Of a stretch of DNA of 64,000 nt, positions 17,715 through 27,126 are shown piece after piece. The translations under genes were made by a program, and so were the position numbers. The first letter of the stretch is position 1. The number at the start of each line of letters is the position of its first letter. The notes beneath the pieces were generated by a model. It was not told the DNA's origin. It made no database searches and saw nothing but the letters and a program-made list of their open reading frames with translations. Source of the DNA: CAVRTM01 sp963696105 (GTDB lineage Bacteria; Actinomycetota; Actinomycetes; Actinomycetales; Dermatophilaceae); assembly GCA_963696105.1 (NCBI GenBank), contig CAVOIP010000002.1, positions 124,001 to 188,000 of the forward strand. The letters are read 5' to 3'.

Positions 17715-18191
17715 TCAGTATGGGCAGACGTTGTCGGTGGTGTGGCACTTGGCGTTGCCGGTGCGGGCGTAGTCGCGGTACCACTGCATGTTCGGGGTGA
17801 ACCGGGACCACATCGTGTGCCCATGCCAGATGACCGCGCCCCGCTGGCTCGCGGTGGCGCCGATCGTCCACGTCAGCGCGCCGGAGGAAACCGTCTTGGT
17901 GTTGACGTACCCGGGGCCGCCGGTCTTGTTGACCGTGCCGCGGTACACCCAGGACTGGAAGTGCGCCCCTTGGAAGTGCCCGTGGTTGGGAAAGTAGGTC
18001 ACCGAGGTGTTCGCCCGCGACGTGGCGGCACCGGGGTCGGTGGTGACGCTCTTGACGGAGATGCGGTCGGTCTCCACGCATCCGGTCGGGTCGCAGAAGT
18101 CGCCCGCGAGGGCGAACGGCATCGACCACGCCATCTTGTTGCTGATCGCGGAACCGCGCTGGGTGAAGTCGACCGGGTTGACCGCGGGCAT
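17715..18191 (-). CDS. Probable C-terminal part of a secreted protein, function unknown
   Basis: The 158-residue frame has an extracellular flavour: few charges, many Thr/Ser/Gly/Trp, and two close Cys pairs (DFCDPTGC; KCHTTDNVC). There is no signal peptide, and the frame starts exactly where a STAS-domain fragment ends, so the N-terminus has probably been lost in a rearrangement. No family recognised. It ends five bases from the LRV gene start. Confidence 0.4.
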   Translation of the reverse strand: MPAVNPVDFTQRGSAISNKMAWSMPFALAGDFCDPTGCVETDRISVKSVTTDPGAATSRANTSVTYFPNHGHFQGAHFQSWVYRGTVNKTGGPGYVNTKTVSSGALTWTIGATASQRGAVIWHGHTMWSRFTPNMQWYRDYARTGNAKCHTTDNVCPY

Positions 18192-18194
18192 CGG

Positions 18195-18417
18195 GCTCGA
18201 ACGGGCCTGTGACGGCGCTGATGTCGCACATCACCGCCTCGGGGCACCGGGCCCACTGGGCCAGCACCGCCTCGCGGGGCGCCCCGGCAACCGCCGGCAG
18301 GGCGCCGTGCGCGTCCAGCACGCTGATGCCGCCGCGACGATCTACGATCACCGGATCGGCTCGGGCGCGGCCGCCGGCCCCGGCGCGGCGATCGGGGGCT
18401 GTGCCCGACTGGGTCAT
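18195..18417 (-). pseudogene. Truncated STAS-domain (anti-sigma antagonist-like) protein
   Basis: From ATG 18417 the fragment reads VIVDRRGGISVLDAHGALPA, then REAVLAQWARCPEAVMCDIS and AVTGP, the first half of a STAS domain as found beside RsbA-type genes. It breaks off after about 70 residues at the junction with the secreted-protein fragment. Gene order, directly after an anti-sigma factor, fits a partner-switching pair. Confidence 0.6.
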
Positions 18418-18419
18418 CG

Positions 18420-19150
18420 TCACCTCGGCTTGGTCGGGCACGACTGACTGGCCAGGGAGCCGAGGTCTGGAGCTGTCCGGTCGTCAGCGTAAGCCGCGGT
18501 GGGCCCAAAATGAACCGAAGAGGTCTCGGATGGTCGGAAATTCCCCATCTTCAGCGGGACGGAATTGTGCGCTGCGGCTGCGAACGCTCCGGCAACCGTC
18601 AGGCGGACGGTGAAGCCGGTGGGCGTCCGGCCGGTGGTGACGTCGTGGCACAGGCGGCGGGTCATCCAGAGCCCGGCTCCGCCTTCGAGGAGCTGGAGCG
18701 GGTCGGGTGGGGTGTAGCCGGCGAAGGGGTCGGTGATGCCTGTGCCGCGGTCGGTGACGTCGCACATCAGGTGGGTCGGGCTCTGCCACAGGACGACCTT
18801 GACCGGTGGCCGGCCGTGGCGCAGGCCGTTGGCGGCGACCTCGTTCACGGCCGCCTCGGTCTCCACCTGCGCGCCGACGAGGGCCGCGCGAAGCCAACGC
18901 CGCAGCTGTGGGGTATCTCATCGGGCTCGGTGAGGGTGACGGTGCTGGGCTCGGCCGGTGGTGGCTCCAGTGGCCGAGTAAGGCCCATCAGCAGCCGGGC
19001 GGGCTCGACGAAATTCCGGTTCCTGGCCCTTTCTCCGCCCGCCCGCAGCAATGGGTCGGTAACCATGCCGCGTCCAGCAGCGGCCGAGGCAGGGCCACGG
19101 TGTCGTAGGCGCACAGGCTCCACAGCGGCATCAGCGCCGGGGCATGCTTG
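18420..19150 (-). pseudogene. RsbA-type anti-sigma factor (MEDS plus HATPase domain), truncated and frameshifted
   Basis: Near 19130 the remnant of the MEDS domain reads SLCAYDTVALPRPLLDAAWL. After two frame changes the HATPase_c_2 domain follows: VETEAAVNEVAANGLRHGRP (N box), VKVVLWQSPTHLMCDVTDRG, TGITDPFAGYTP and GAGLWMTRRLCHDV (G boxes). Such proteins bind sigma factors and are released by STAS antagonists. The N-terminal two thirds of the MEDS domain is missing at 19150, where a SulP fragment on the other strand begins. Confidence 0.65.
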
Positions 19151-19235
19151 CTAGACCGCCTCAAAGCGGCTCCACTCGTCATACGGTGGCGCGGACGCGG
19201 CGGCACGCTGGTCCTGGCCGGCGCGCACGGCACCG

Positions 19236-19670
19236 TCCGGCGCGTGATCGAGATCGTCGGCGGGGAAGGCCCCGGCGATGTCATCCTCCGGTGTCCCGGT
19301 GTCCACGAGCGGCTCGCGTACCGCCGTCGCCGAGCAGTCAGGCGCCAAGACCCAGTCACGGGGCTGATGGGCGCCGGGACGGTCGCGCTGTTGCCGCTTC
19401 TCCTCAGCTCCCTGCTGGCGGACCTGCCGCAGACGGCCCTGGGCGCCGTGGTCATCGCTGCGGCGCTGTCCCTGGTGGACGTCGCAGCCGTGCGACGCTA
19501 CTGGCGGGTGAGCCCCGCCGCCGCGGTCGTCTCCCTCACTGCGGTCGCGGGGGTGGTCTTCGCCGGCGTGCTGACCGGGGAGTCCTCGTCGCCATCGCGT
19601 TGGCAATCCTGACCTTCTTCCGGCGGAGCCACCGTTGGCCAGGCACTGCCCGCCGATGGGGCTACGCGAA
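19236..19670 (+). pseudogene. Internal fragment of a SulP anion transporter
   Basis: The fragment carries PVSTSGSRTAVAEQSGAKTQ (in a second frame), SSLLADLPQTALGAVVIAAA, LSLVDVAAVRRYWRVSPAAA and VAIALAILTFFRRS. These match the intact SulP gene at 41667-43481 almost residue for residue over its middle to late membrane helices. Both ends are missing and the frame changes at least twice. Confidence 0.7.
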
Positions 19671-19858
19671 ACCCGCGCGAGCCTGGGCCCCCCGGGAGGC
19701 GGCCGTCGCGGGTGTTGGCCATGCCGTACCCGCGCGAGAACTGCTTGCCCAGTCGTACCTCGCCTGCCCCAGCCCTCTCGCCCGCGGGGTAGTCGGTCTC
19801 GTGTCCCGTACTGGGTGGCGGCCGGGCGTGCGGACGTGTGCGCGGCTTTTGCCGTCGA

Positions 19859-20065
19859 TCAGGTGGGGATCTGTCGCATCTCGACCAGCGACAGGCCCAG
19901 GTCGTCGAGCTTGTCGAGAACCGACCGGACGGCTGCTCCATCCGGCAGGTCCCCGTGCAGAGAGGTGCCTCCGTGCACGGGCGCCTCGGTCATCTGCAGT
20001 TCGGGAAAAGCCTGCCGGACAAGCTCGGTGGGCGTCCCATCAACGATGAACTGGTAGCCCGACAT
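19859..20065 (-). CDS. Small conserved-looking soluble protein, unknown function
   Basis: The 68-residue protein (MSGYQFIVDGTPTELVRQAF ... LDKLDDLGLSLVEMRQ) follows a clear ribosome site (AGGAGGCCAACG before the ATG). It looks like an alpha/beta ferredoxin-like or ACT-like small domain with VDG near the start and a terminal helix and strand. No function can be given. It is divergent from the LuxR regulator at 20176. Confidence 0.6.
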   Translation of the reverse strand: MSGYQFIVDGTPTELVRQAFPELQMTEAPVHGGTSLHGDLPDGAAVRSVLDKLDDLGLSLVEMRQIPT

Positions 20066-20175
20066 CGTTGGCCTCCTCACCCACGCCGGCTCACATCGTC
20101 GCCGGGTGGGCGCGCCCCGCGCCTCACCCTCAGGGTGTGATTGCAGCACCGGTCAGGACCGGTAGCGTCGCGACC

Positions 20176-22824
20176 ATGGGGGGCCGTGCCACCTTGGCTC
20201 CGTCACAGATCCGGGCGCCCGACCCCGCCGTGACGGCGATCCAGCGTGCCCGCAGTCTGCGCTCTCTGAGGGCGGCGGACGCAGAGGGTCGACGGCTGAG
20301 CGTCGTGTCCGCCGGCGCCGGATGGGGCAAGACCACGCTGCTGCGGCAGTGGCACGACACCCTGCGGGGCTGCGGGGCCGTGACGGCGTGGCTGTCCCTG
20401 GCGGCCGGTGACGAGGACCCTTACCGGTTCTGGTCGGGCGTCCTGCTCACCCTGGAGCGGGCGATACGTCCGGTGGACCCTCAACGGGCCGACCGCGTTC
20501 ACGCCCTGGCGGCTCCGTCGGGACCCGAGCAGGCCGAGCTCGTCTCGGCGCTGCTTGAGGCTCTGCACGGGGCAGGCCCCATGCTTCTCGTGCTGGATGA
20601 GGTCCAGCACCTCTCCAGTCCCGCGACGGTCCAGGCACTTCGACGGTTCCTGCTTGCAGCGACACCCGATCTGCGCGTCGCGGTCGGAACCCGCGCCGAC
20701 CTCGACATTGCCGCGGCCAAGCTGGCCGCGGAGGGCCGTTGCCTGGAACTGCGCGCTGCCGACCTGGCCTTCGATGTGGAGGAGACGGAGCAGCTGCTTC
20801 GGTCCTGCGGGTTCACGCGCAGCCTCGGGGTCGACATGCACCGGGTGACCGGCGGCTGGCCCGTAGCAGTCCATCTGGCCGCGTCAGCGATGCGTGGTCA
20901 GGAGGACCCGCAAGAGTTCCTCGCGTCGTTCGCAGCCGAGACACGCCCCCTGACCGAGTACTTGGTATCGGAGGTGTTCGATGACCTGGACCCGGCACTG
21001 ACGTCGTTCCTCGTGGACGTCTGCGCGCCGGACGAAGTGACGGCCGACCTGGCGTTCCAGCTGACGGGACGCCCAGATGCCGAAGCCCTTCTGCTCACCC
21101 TCAGCCAGAGCAACGCCCTGGTGACCACGTTCGGCACCGACCCGCCAACGTTCCGGGTGCACTCGCTGCTGCGCGGCTACCTCAAGGCGGAAGCACGAAG
21201 GCGCGACGTGTCTCATCAGATGTCACGCCATGCCGTGGCGGCGCGCTGGTTCCTTCAACACCATCTCGTCCGGCCCGCTGTCGAGCACGCCCTCGCAGCT
21301 CAGGACTGGCAGCTGGCGCGGGTCATCCTCGAGCGCGCCGGTCTGCAGCAGCTCATGGCAGGTGGCACGGCGGTCATCCTTGCCGCACTGCAGGCCATGC
21401 CGCCCCAGGAGCAGGACACCGCTCTGGCGCCGCTTCTACGCGCGACGGCTGCGCTCCTTGCCGGCCACGCCGACGAAGTGGACCGGGTATTGGCCGCTCT
21501 ACCCGAGGCACTGGAGGGCGACGAGCGGCTGTGGGCAACGATCCTGCGGCTGTGGGTCGCCCGGGTCCGAGGTGCCGGACGCCAGCGGCTCACGGAAGAG
21601 CTCGCTGGAGTCGAGCACAGCGAACCAGCCTCAGAGGACCTTCACCTGCTCGGAGTCGCCGTCTGCGGTTCCTGGAGGCTCGAGCGGAACGAGTTCCCGG
21701 CCGCTGAACGAGACCTTCAGGCCGCCCTGCACACCGCGACGGCCACGAAGCGTGACCTCATCGCCTTGGAGTGCCGGGCACGACTTTGTCAGGTGGCTGC
21801 GGCCCTGGGCGACTTTGATCGCGTGGTGCAACGGTCTGACGACACCATCGGGTTCGCCGCCGAGCGGGGCTGGGCGGACAGCCCGCAGCTGGTTGGGGTG
21901 CACCTGCTGCGGGCCTGGATGTCCTGGGGCCTCCTTGATGTGGAGGGCACCGAACGCTTCTTGGGGATGGCCGCCGCGATCTCGGCAGCCGCCGAACCTC
22001 AGGTTGAGGCGTCCTTGCGTGTTCTCTCGGCGTTCGCCCGGGAGGCTCGCACCGGTGACCTTCGGCGGCTACGGGCGGACATGTCCAGGTGGTGGGCTGG
22101 AACCGCGACCGCCGACATGTCCCCAGTGGCTGTGAGCGCGTACCTGACTCACGAGATGGCCAGGGCCGGAACATCCCAGGACCGAACGTGGGCGCTCGAC
22201 GTGCTCGACCGGGCCCAGCAAGTGCTGCCTGACTCACCCGAGCTCCAGGTGCTGACCGGCATGCGGCTTGCAGCCATCGACCAGGCAGACGCGGCAGCAG
22301 AGCTCCTGGGAGACGGCAGCTGCACGGGTCAAGGCCAGCACCCGCTGACGGCAACCGTCGGTGAGCTGTTGCGTGCTCACCTTGCCGATCGGCGCGGGCG
22401 TGGCCCGGACAGCCTTCGGCACCTGCGAAACGCCATGGCGACGACGCGCTACCTACAGTCGCTCAGGCCATTCACGTACGTGCCGGCCGAGCTCCTTACC
22501 CTGCTCGACGCCTGGATGGGCCACTTCGGGCCGGACGACGAGGTGGCCGCCCGTATCCTCGCGGCTCTTCGCGCCAGCTCGCCTCACCCAGCAGCACAAC
22601 TGACACCACGAGAGCTCATGGTGCTTCGCGCGCTGTCGACGCACCTGCTCGTGGACGACATTGCCACCGAGCATGGGGTCAGCCGCAATACGATCAGGAC
22701 GCAACTGAAGCGCATCTACCTCAAGCTCGGGGCCCACTCCCGGCGCGAAGCCGTGATCAACGCCCGCCGCCTGGGCGTGCTGGACGGGGAGCCGCCGCGC
22801 AGCCGGGTCACCTCTTTTGGGTGA
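20176..22824 (+). CDS. MalT/LAL-like ATP-dependent LuxR-family transcription regulator
   Basis: The 882-residue protein has a P-loop STAND NTPase start (LSVVSAGAGWGKTTLLRQWH, Walker A at about 47-54; MLLVLDEVQHLSS as Walker B), the winged-helix region RVHSLLRGYLKAEARRRDVS, a long helical repeat region (about 400-780), and a C-terminal LuxR helix-turn-helix LTPRELMVLRALSTHLLVDD then IATEHGVSRNTIRTQLKRIY. Large regulators of this kind respond to sugars or other ligands. The frame is intact. ATG 20176 is the last start before the conserved NTPase region; no ligand or target is evident. Confidence 0.85.
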   Translation: MGGRATLAPSQIRAPDPAVTAIQRARSLRSLRAADAEGRRLSVVSAGAGWGKTTLLRQWHDTLRGCGAVTAWLSLAAGDEDPYRFWSGVLLTLERAIRPVDPQRADRVHALAAPSGPEQAELVSALLEALHGAGPMLLVLDEVQHLSSPATVQALRRFLLAATPDLRVAVGTRADLDIAAAKLAAEGRCLELRAADLAFDVEETEQLLRSCGFTRSLGVDMHRVTGGWPVAVHLAASAMRGQEDPQEFLASFAAETRPLTEYLVSEVFDDLDPALTSFLVDVCAPDEVTADLAFQLTGRPDAEALLLTLSQSNALVTTFGTDPPTFRVHSLLRGYLKAEARRRDVSHQMSRHAVAARWFLQHHLVRPAVEHALAAQDWQLARVILERAGLQQLMAGGTAVILAALQAMPPQEQDTALAPLLRATAALLAGHADEVDRVLAALPEALEGDERLWATILRLWVARVRGAGRQRLTEELAGVEHSEPASEDLHLLGVAVCGSWRLERNEFPAAERDLQAALHTATATKRDLIALECRARLCQVAAALGDFDRVVQRSDDTIGFAAERGWADSPQLVGVHLLRAWMSWGLLDVEGTERFLGMAAAISAAAEPQVEASLRVLSAFAREARTGDLRRLRADMSRWWAGTATADMSPVAVSAYLTHEMARAGTSQDRTWALDVLDRAQQVLPDSPELQVLTGMRLAAIDQADAAAELLGDGSCTGQGQHPLTATVGELLRAHLADRRGRGPDSLRHLRNAMATTRYLQSLRPFTYVPAELLTLLDAWMGHFGPDDEVAARILAALRASSPHPAAQLTPRELMVLRALSTHLLVDDIATEHGVSRNTIRTQLKRIYLKLGAHSRREAVINARRLGVLDGEPPRSRVTSFG

Positions 22825-23038
22825 CGCCGCACGGTCCCGGACCTGCGGTGGCTGATGAGCACCTGGACTCGATGTTGGGAAGGCAAGCACTCGCGTGACC
22901 TTCGGACCCGGAGGGGCGGGCCGCCGACTCTGACTGAGTGCGGTAGCACCCGCTTGTCGCCGGACGCGGCGAGCACCATGTGGCGTCGCTCGTGGCGGAC
23001 GCCGCTCGGCAGATGCCAGCGTCCTGTTGCGGGAACGA

Positions 23039-23701
23039 CTAGTGCTGCAGCTGCGACCAGTCAAACCGGGCAGAGAATACGGCCACTTCCGTGCGACGGG
23101 TCATGCCCATCTTCCCCATCGCCGAGGTCAGGTAGTTCTTGACCGTCTTCTCCGACAGCAGCATGAGATCTCCGATCTGACGATTCGTCAGACCAGCCGC
23201 GAGGTGGACCACGAGGCGGCGCTCCTGCGGAGTCAGCCGGCTCAGTCGAGGATCGATATCGTCCGCGCTTCGGGCCCGGGGATCCTTCAGGGCGCCGGAC
23301 GGGTCGGTTGACACGGTCCTGCCCGCGGCGACAGCGCGAATCGCGTCCACGAGGACCGTTCCGCGGATGGCCTTCGCCACGAACCCGCAGGCGCCTGCTG
23401 CGGCCGCAGCCCGGCGCACCTCATGGTCGTCGAAGCCACTCAGGATCAGCGCCCGGATGGAGCGGTCGAGCGCCCGGACCGTGCGACAGACCTCGATGCC
23501 CGACCCGTCCGGCAGCCGCACATCGAGGACGGCGACGTCCGGCCTGAGCACGGGTAAGACGCGCGCTGCCTCGCCGGCGGACCCCGACTCGCCCACCACT
23601 TCGATGTTGTCGGCCCGGAGTATCTCTCGAACACCGCGGCGGACCATCTCGTGGTCGTCCAGCAAGTACACCCGGATGGCTGTCACCTCTGTCACCCCCA
23701 C
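23039..23701 (-). CDS. NarL/FixJ-type response regulator, DevR/DosR-like
   Basis: The 220-residue protein has a receiver domain (IRVYLLDDHEMVRRGVREIL; phosphoacceptor Asp in PDVAVLDVRLPDGSGIEV; Lys in GFVAKAIRG) and a LuxR helix-turn-helix (LTPQERRLVVHLAAGLTNRQ, MLLSEKTVKNYLTSAMGKMG). The TVKNY helix and RRTEVAVFSA end match DevR/DosR, the hypoxia regulator of mycobacteria. No histidine kinase gene is adjacent, so it is an orphan here. It is convergent with the upstream LuxR-family gene. Confidence 0.88.
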   Translation of the reverse strand: MGVTEVTAIRVYLLDDHEMVRRGVREILRADNIEVVGESGSAGEAARVLPVLRPDVAVLDVRLPDGSGIEVCRTVRALDRSIRALILSGFDDHEVRRAAAAAGACGFVAKAIRGTVLVDAIRAVAAGRTVSTDPSGALKDPRARSADDIDPRLSRLTPQERRLVVHLAAGLTNRQIGDLMLLSEKTVKNYLTSAMGKMGMTRRTEVAVFSARFDWSQLQH

Positions 23702-23899
23702 CTTCTGACTCGCTGCGGTTCCCCTCCAGGCCTTGCACGGGGCTCAAACGGCGCCGGAAGGCCCCTTGGGGCGCCTCGCCGGACTGAACGGCGAGGCCGG
23801 ACCTGGCGCAACCGTGCCAGGTCCACCAACTGTTCAGGTCCTGTGCACGCGTGGACTCCTGTTCAGCCGGCAGCATCGCGAGCGTAAGAGCCGTGCGCC

Positions 23900-25468
23900 A
23901 TGGCCGGCGTCCCCCTGCGTGGGGGACAACCACCCGTATCGACGGCGGGTGAAAGCTGGCCCCCCTGGGCCGGTCTGGTGGCGGGCCGTGAGCGTGTGAC
24001 CCCGGTCGTGGAGGGTGAGGCAGTCACCCAGCGCCTGACTGCCACCTACTTCGACAGCCGCGACCACCGCCTGGCCCGGGCGCATCTGACGCTGCGCCGG
24101 CAAACCGGTGGGCGGGACGCCGGATGGCACCTGTTGGTCCCCGGTGCGGGGAGCGCCCGGCAGGAGGTGCGACTGCCCTTGGGGCGTGCGATCGTCACGG
24201 TGCCGGCCGCCCTGCGCAAGATGGTGTGGGCCCTGACCCGGGGCGAGCCGCTGGCGCCGGTGGCCACGATCGTCACCGAACGAACGGTGCAGGACCTGGT
24301 CGACGAGACAGGCCAGGTACTGGTGGAGGTCGCGGACGACCGGGCCCGGGCTGCGCGACTCTCGGGTACGGCGTCCGGGGACGGCCAGGTCAGCACATGG
24401 CGGGAGATCCAGGTGGAGCTGCGCGGGGTCGACCGCGGCTGGCTGGACGCAGTGGACGTCGGCCTGCGCGACCTCGGCCTGAGCGTGGCCGACGCGCGGT
24501 CCGAGCTGGCCCGGGTACTGGCCGACGGCGACGGCGCGCCGGCCTCGTCGGCCCAGCACGAGCCCAAGCCGAAGCGGCCCTCACCCAAGTCGCCGGCCGG
24601 AGACGTCGTCCTGGGCTACGTGAACCAGCAGTCGAGCAGATCCTGGCGAACGACCCACAGGTCCGCCTCGACACCCCGGGCAGCGTGCACCGGATGCGGG
24701 TGGCCGACCCGCCGGCTGCGCAGCGCGCTGCAGACCTTCGGGCCGGTCCTGGACGCCGAGGTGGTCACGCCGTTGCGGGTGGAGCTGAGGTGGCTCGCCG
24801 GCGAGCTCGGCGCGGCACGCGACGCCGAGGTGCTGCGCGACCGGATGACCGCGGCCCTGCAGCACGAGGACCGACAGGTCCATCTCGGACCGCTGGGGGA
24901 CACCGTGGACACCGACCTGTCCCAGGCCTACCGGGCCGCGCACGACGAGCTGCTCAAGGCCCTGGACTCCGAGCGCTACCACCAGGTCGTGCTGAACCTC
25001 GACCGGCTCGTGATCGCACCGCCGCCGACCGGCAAGGCGGCTCGACCGGCGGCCAAGGTCCTGCCCCAGCGGGCCGCACGCGCGTACGCCCAGCTGGAGG
25101 GGATGGTCACCGCGCTCCATGGCGCCCCGACTACGGCCGAGCGCGACCTCCACCTGCACGAAGCCCGCAAGGCCGCCAAGAAGGCCCGATACGCCGCCGA
25201 GACGATGACCGAGTTCTTCGGCAAGCCGGCCGCCCGGTTCGCCAAGGCCATGGAGACCCTGCAGGAGGAGCTCGGCGAGCACCAGGACAGCGTCGTGATG
25301 CGCACCCGGCTGGAGCAGCTGGCACGCCAGGAGACAGCTCCCCCCGCGGCGTTCGCCAACGGCCGCCTGCACGCCCACGAGGAACAGCGGGGCCAGCTCG
25401 CCGTCGACCGCTTCGAGACCGCTTGGCGGCGGGCGCGCAAGAAGTCCCTCCGCTCCTGGATGAACTGA
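23900..25468 (+). CDS. CYTH-CHAD domain protein with two compensating frameshifts
   Basis: The 522-residue frame has a CYTH domain (RLTATYFDSRDHRLARAHLT, LLVPGAGSARQEVRLPLG, VEVADDRARAARLSG, REIQVELRGVD) and a C-terminal CHAD domain (helices around LRVELRWLAGELGAARDAEV, HLHEARKAAKKARYAAETM, LQEELGEHQDSVVMRTRLEQ). CYTH-CHAD proteins bind or process inorganic polyphosphate. Between about 24630 and 24706 the published frame reads nonsense, while the neighbouring frame reads VEQILANDPQVRLDTPGSVH then RMRVA before returning: the first CHAD helix with its conserved His-x-x-Arg. The usual ExExK start of CYTH is absent, so the true N-terminus may also be damaged. Confidence 0.8.
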   Translation: MAGVPLRGGQPPVSTAGESWPPWAGLVAGRERVTPVVEGEAVTQRLTATYFDSRDHRLARAHLTLRRQTGGRDAGWHLLVPGAGSARQEVRLPLGRAIVTVPAALRKMVWALTRGEPLAPVATIVTERTVQDLVDETGQVLVEVADDRARAARLSGTASGDGQVSTWREIQVELRGVDRGWLDAVDVGLRDLGLSVADARSELARVLADGDGAPASSAQHEPKPKRPSPKSPAGDVVLGYVNQQSSRSWRTTHRSASTPRAACTGCGWPTRRLRSALQTFGPVLDAEVVTPLRVELRWLAGELGAARDAEVLRDRMTAALQHEDRQVHLGPLGDTVDTDLSQAYRAAHDELLKALDSERYHQVVLNLDRLVIAPPPTGKAARPAAKVLPQRAARAYAQLEGMVTALHGAPTTAERDLHLHEARKAAKKARYAAETMTEFFGKPAARFAKAMETLQEELGEHQDSVVMRTRLEQLARQETAPPAAFANGRLHAHEEQRGQLAVDRFETAWRRARKKSLRSWMN

Positions 25469-25959
25469 CACGCGACCGCCAGGCAGGCACCGACAGCGGA
25501 CTGCTCAACACCAGCGGAAAGCTCCGCCGCGCAAGCAGAGCGGCGGCCATGCCGTCGTGCTGGCCTTGGTGGGCGCGGAGAGCAATCCCCGTGAGTCCCG
25601 CGGGCGACGGCTTGATGTGCGACTCCGCGGCATCCAGTAACGAGGGGAACTTCCATCCTCTGGCTGGCCGCCGCCCCACCAAAGATCCCCCATGTCGCTG
25701 CCCTTCATCCACGCCTTGGGCGTGCACGGCGGCGAGCTGAACACGGCCTCGACGGAGCCCGCCCGTCGCGATGCCTGACGGAACCGGCACCGCCGCAAAC
25801 GACGGCGATAGGCAGGCGATGGCCGGCACGCACAGGATGCGGGGGGGCACGCGGCGGTGGGCCGTTTGCTGCCCCCTCGGTCGTCGTTGCTGGGGCGCCC
25901 CATGTGCCCCAGCCGGTCGACCCCGCGAAACCGGTCACGGTTGGCACAAGGGGCAGGGG
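25469..25959. other. Intergenic stretch of 491 bases, no gene recognised
   Basis: Nothing convincing is encoded. The two flanking genes converge here. Confidence 0.45.
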
Positions 25960-26331
25960 TCAGGACTGACCTCCGGAGTGGCCGGCTTGCGCCTGCTCGG
26001 CCGCCGTCATGTCGAACGCGCCCTGGAGAACGCTTCCGGCCGCGGCCGCCACCCGAGCGCTGCCCACGACCGGAGCGATGGCGATCAGCAGGTTCTGGAC
26101 GTCCTCGAGCGTCACGCCGGCTTCACCGGCCAGACCGAGATTGATGACGTAGGACACTGGTGCGGCATCCATCGCCACCAGCGCCGCGAGCCGCACCAGG
26201 AAGTACGTCTTCACATCCAGTTGCGAGGCCATCAGCGAGTTCAGGTTCATCGTGAGCAGGCTCTCCAGCACCGGCGCGTCTCCGCGGGCGATGCTGTCGA
26301 GGGCAGACTCAGGCGCGGCTTGTGAGGCCAT
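25960..26331 (-). CDS. Carboxymuconolactone decarboxylase-family protein
   Basis: The 123-residue protein is all-helical with LDVKTYFLVRLAALVAMDAA then VSYVINLGLAGEAGVTLEDV and LLIAIAPVVGSARV, which is the order of the CMD domain. It lacks the CxxC/His motif of AhpD-type peroxidase partners, so it fits the non-redox subgroup of unknown role. ATG 26331 follows a purine-rich ribosome site (GGAGACGAG). Complete. Confidence 0.75.
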   Translation of the reverse strand: MASQAAPESALDSIARGDAPVLESLLTMNLNSLMASQLDVKTYFLVRLAALVAMDAAPVSYVINLGLAGEAGVTLEDVQNLLIAIAPVVGSARVAAAAGSVLQGAFDMTAAEQAQAGHSGGQS

Positions 26332-26763
26332 CTCGTCTCCTTCAGGGCGGGAGTGGTGTGGTCGGTTACCTGATGTTCTCGGGGGATGGTGGGACCCACA
26401 TCACCCCACGGGGACGATCCGCAGCCGAGGGGGCGGACCCGAAGCAGCTCGATCGCCTACGGGCCCGCGCGGGACACCACCACTGCCGTAGTTGCCTGTC
26501 CGCCAGAGGTGATCGGGCGTCGAGAGGCCACGAATCAAGATGACATCTGAGCACAAGGACGCCCGTCTCCGTCCGCCGAGAAGTCCGGTCCGGGGGGTGC
26601 ACTGAAGCGGCACGAACCCGGCCGACAATGGATGGGACAGACCCGCGCCCGGGCCGAGCGCAACGACGTCGTTGAGCGGGTTGCGCTCCAGAACGTGACC
26701 CCGGACGCCCCCAACGTACGGATTTGCCGCGGACAGTGAATCCGCAAAGTTTGGCTATGTACC
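26332..26763. other. Intergenic stretch of about 430 bases, no gene recognised
   Basis: It contains repeat copy I. I saw no credible gene. Confidence 0.45.
26712..26736 (+). repeat. Dispersed TTTGCCGC repeat, copy I
   Basis: It reads caacgtacggatttgccgcg then gacag, close to copy B; it sits just upstream of the ArsR-family gene promoter. Confidence 0.65.
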
Positions 26764-26799
26764 TTGACGCGTACGTACACGTGTCGGTACACATGTGCG
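26764..26799 (+). promoter_or_regulatory. Likely promoter of the ArsR/SRPBCC pair
   Basis: A TTGACG -35-like box at 26764-26769 and a TACACA -10-like box at 26788-26793 are 18 bases apart and end six bases before the start codon, which suggests a leaderless or nearly leaderless message. The spacer holds GTAC-rich symmetry that could bind the regulator. Confidence 0.45.
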
Positions 26800-27126
26800 A
26801 TGGAAGCTGCTCTCAAGGCGCTCGCGGACGACAGCCGTCGGACGATGCTGGAGGCGCTCACCGAGGGCCCGGCGACCGTGGGCGAACTGGCAGCCCTGCT
26901 GCCGATTGCCCGGCCAGGCGTCTCGCGCCACCTGCGGGTGCTGCGGGAGGCGGGCCTGGTGGAGGTCCGCCAAGAAGCGCAACGCCGGGTTTACTCGCTC
27001 AGGCCGCAGCCACTGACCGAGATCAACGACTGGCTGAGCCGCTACTTGGCGCTGTGGGACCAGCGCCTCGATGCCCTACACACCGAGATAGCACGCGGCA
27101 AGCGTGAGCGAAGGAGCACCCGATGA
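26800..27126 (+). CDS. ArsR-family winged-helix repressor
   Basis: The 108-residue protein has the typical ArsR start (ALKALADDSRRTMLEALTEG) and a recognition helix RPGVSRHLRVLREAGLVEVR followed by the wing QEAQRRVYSL. There are no cysteine metal sites, so it belongs to the non-metal subgroup paired with SRPBCC (AHSA1) proteins. Its stop overlaps the next start (ATGA, 27123-27126). ATG 26800 was chosen because the fold begins right after it. Confidence 0.88.
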   Translation: MEAALKALADDSRRTMLEALTEGPATVGELAALLPIARPGVSRHLRVLREAGLVEVRQEAQRRVYSLRPQPLTEINDWLSRYLALWDQRLDALHTEIARGKRERRSTR

